From the NCBI GenBank assembly GCA_044371405.1, contig JBILTS010000126.1:1-6412 (forward strand): a stretch of DNA of 6,412 nucleotides. Reading direction: 5' to 3'. The position numbers and the translations under genes were made by a program. The notes under the pieces were generated by a model, which saw only the letters and a list, made by a program, of their open reading frames with translations, was not told the origin of the DNA and ran no database searches. Numbering within the stretch: the stretch's first letter is position 1; each line of letters starts with the position of its first letter. Below are positions 5,759 to 6,412 of the stretch, piece after piece. This DNA is from RGEC01 sp044371405. GTDB taxonomy: Bacteria > Bacteroidota > Bacteroidia > NS11-12g > UBA955.

Positions 5759-6412
5759 TAGAAACTTGGGCGAATAGTCACGGAAACTTTGCCTGTTTCA
5801 GGGCAATCTTCTCCCATTTTTTTGAATGATGATCTTGATAACACACTCATAAATACCGCTTTAGCATCACCGCCATTATAGGTGGTACCTGGGGCTTCAC
5901 CACCCAGTATACGATAATTTCCGTAGCAATCTACTTTTACTTCAAAAACGATAACTCCGGTGCCCTGTGCCTGCACTTCTTCAACATCTGAGATTAGTTT
6001 AAAATTGGTGAATCGGGCACTAATAAGCCCTTTCCCGCGATTGCCCGGATTATTTCCACTGTTATCGCCCTTTACACCGCCTGTGTTATTTCCGCCACCA
6101 CTACCTGTAGTTCCTCTTCCAGATTTCCAACCATTTGGATTACCTTCCTGTGAACTGCCTGTTCTTTTTCCGGTTGGAAGGCGTTTTGCCAGGTTTGGAT
6201 CCAGCTGATCACCGGTTTTAGGAGGATCAATGGGAGGGAGGTTTACACTGTTATCCCCATCGTTGGTAATGACTTTCCCTTCACCACCGCTTTGTACCGG
6301 ATTCCCTCCACCGCTACCATTATTATTGCCTAATGCCGGCGGGGTTTGAGAGGGTCCTCCGTCTGTTGTTCTCCCAAAACCGCCATCCACTACTCCCATA
6401 TCCAGTTCCAAA
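5758..6412 (-). CDS. TonB-like energy transducer, C-terminal part (5' end missing)
   Basis: About 217 C-terminal residues of a periplasm-spanning protein are visible. The frame runs to the window edge and its first in-frame codon is TTG, so the start and the expected N-terminal membrane anchor lie outside. In order (counted from 6411): GVVDGGFG (6-13), a linker with a proline patch (NLPPIDPPKTG, 57-67) and a Gly/Asn-rich stretch (about 90-128), then a compact C-terminal domain (about 130-217) containing GTGVIVFEVKVDCYGN. That last motif corresponds to the usual G-x-V-V-V-x-[IV]-x-V-D-x-x-G-N of Bacteroidota TonB C-terminal domains. TonB proteins couple ExbB/ExbD proton flow to outer-membrane transporters; an envelope role is inferred from this resemblance and from the TonB-folC gene order I remember from related genomes. 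Two cysteines (C162, C203) lie in the C-terminal domain. It ends in TAA overlapping the folC start. It could instead be a TonB-related protein of other function, as the linker lacks the Pro-Lys repeats of classical TonB. Confidence 0.75.
   Translation of the reverse strand, partial: LELDMGVVDGGFGRTTDGGPSQTPPALGNNNGSGGGNPVQSGGEGKVITNDGDNSVNLPPIDPPKTGDQLDPNLAKRLPTGKRTGSSQEGNPNGWKSGRGTTGSGGGNNTGGVKGDNSGNNPGNRGKGLISARFTNFKLISDVEEVQAQGTGVIVFEVKVDCYGNYRILGGEAPGTTYNGGDAKAVFMSVLSRSSFKKMGEDCPETGKVSVTIRPSF

Noticed and set aside
6028..6144. Gly/Asn-rich linker DNA as a tandem repeat or CRISPR-like array
   Set aside because: The glycine and asparagine codons vary without a fixed repeat unit; this is protein-level low complexity.
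6409..6411. TTG as the start of the TonB-like gene
   Set aside because: No membrane anchor would be encoded, and the frame is still open at the edge; the gene is truncated by the window.

Overview
The window reads as chromosomal DNA from a member of the Bacteroidota, probably an environmental one of intermediate GC. Three things point there. The folate gene follows a TonB-type energy transducer with a Gly/Asn-rich linker. None of the three visible start codons has a recognisable Shine-Dalgarno sequence. The only visible promoter candidate carries the TAnnTTTG -7 box typical of this phylum. Species cannot be told from the sequence.

Layout. (1) Positions 1-3089, + strand: two tandem, paralogous proton-coupled oligopeptide transporters (POT/PTR family). 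The first is cut by the window start. The second begins 10 bases after the first stops, so they are almost certainly one transcript. (2) Positions 3090-3238: the only intergenic stretch. It holds two back-to-back hairpins, a 24-bp-arm inverted repeat of unknown nature followed by a good intrinsic terminator, and then a promoter candidate very close to the next start codon. (3) Positions 3239-4540, + strand: a complete TviB/WbpO-type nucleotide-sugar dehydrogenase, apparently a single-gene unit. (4) Positions 6412-4535, - strand: a TonB-like protein, N-terminus beyond the window, coupled by a TAATG junction to folC (folylpolyglutamate/dihydrofolate synthase). folC converges on the dehydrogenase gene and overlaps it by 6 bases.

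How the genes relate. The transporters would bring di- and tripeptides across the inner membrane using the proton gradient. The TonB-like protein would pass proton-motive energy to outer-membrane transporters; ExbB/ExbD genes are expected just beyond the right edge, but this is not visible. The dehydrogenase supplies a UDP-N-acetylhexosaminuronic acid for surface polysaccharide, and FolC makes and retains folates. These are mostly housekeeping and envelope functions, and I see no mobile-element gene, CRISPR array, RNA gene or defence system.

The least ordinary points are the different placement of the extra membrane helices in the two transporters, the long inverted repeat between transporter and dehydrogenase genes, and the near-leaderless promoter arrangement of the dehydrogenase gene. 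I do not see convincing evidence of a wholly new biological system.
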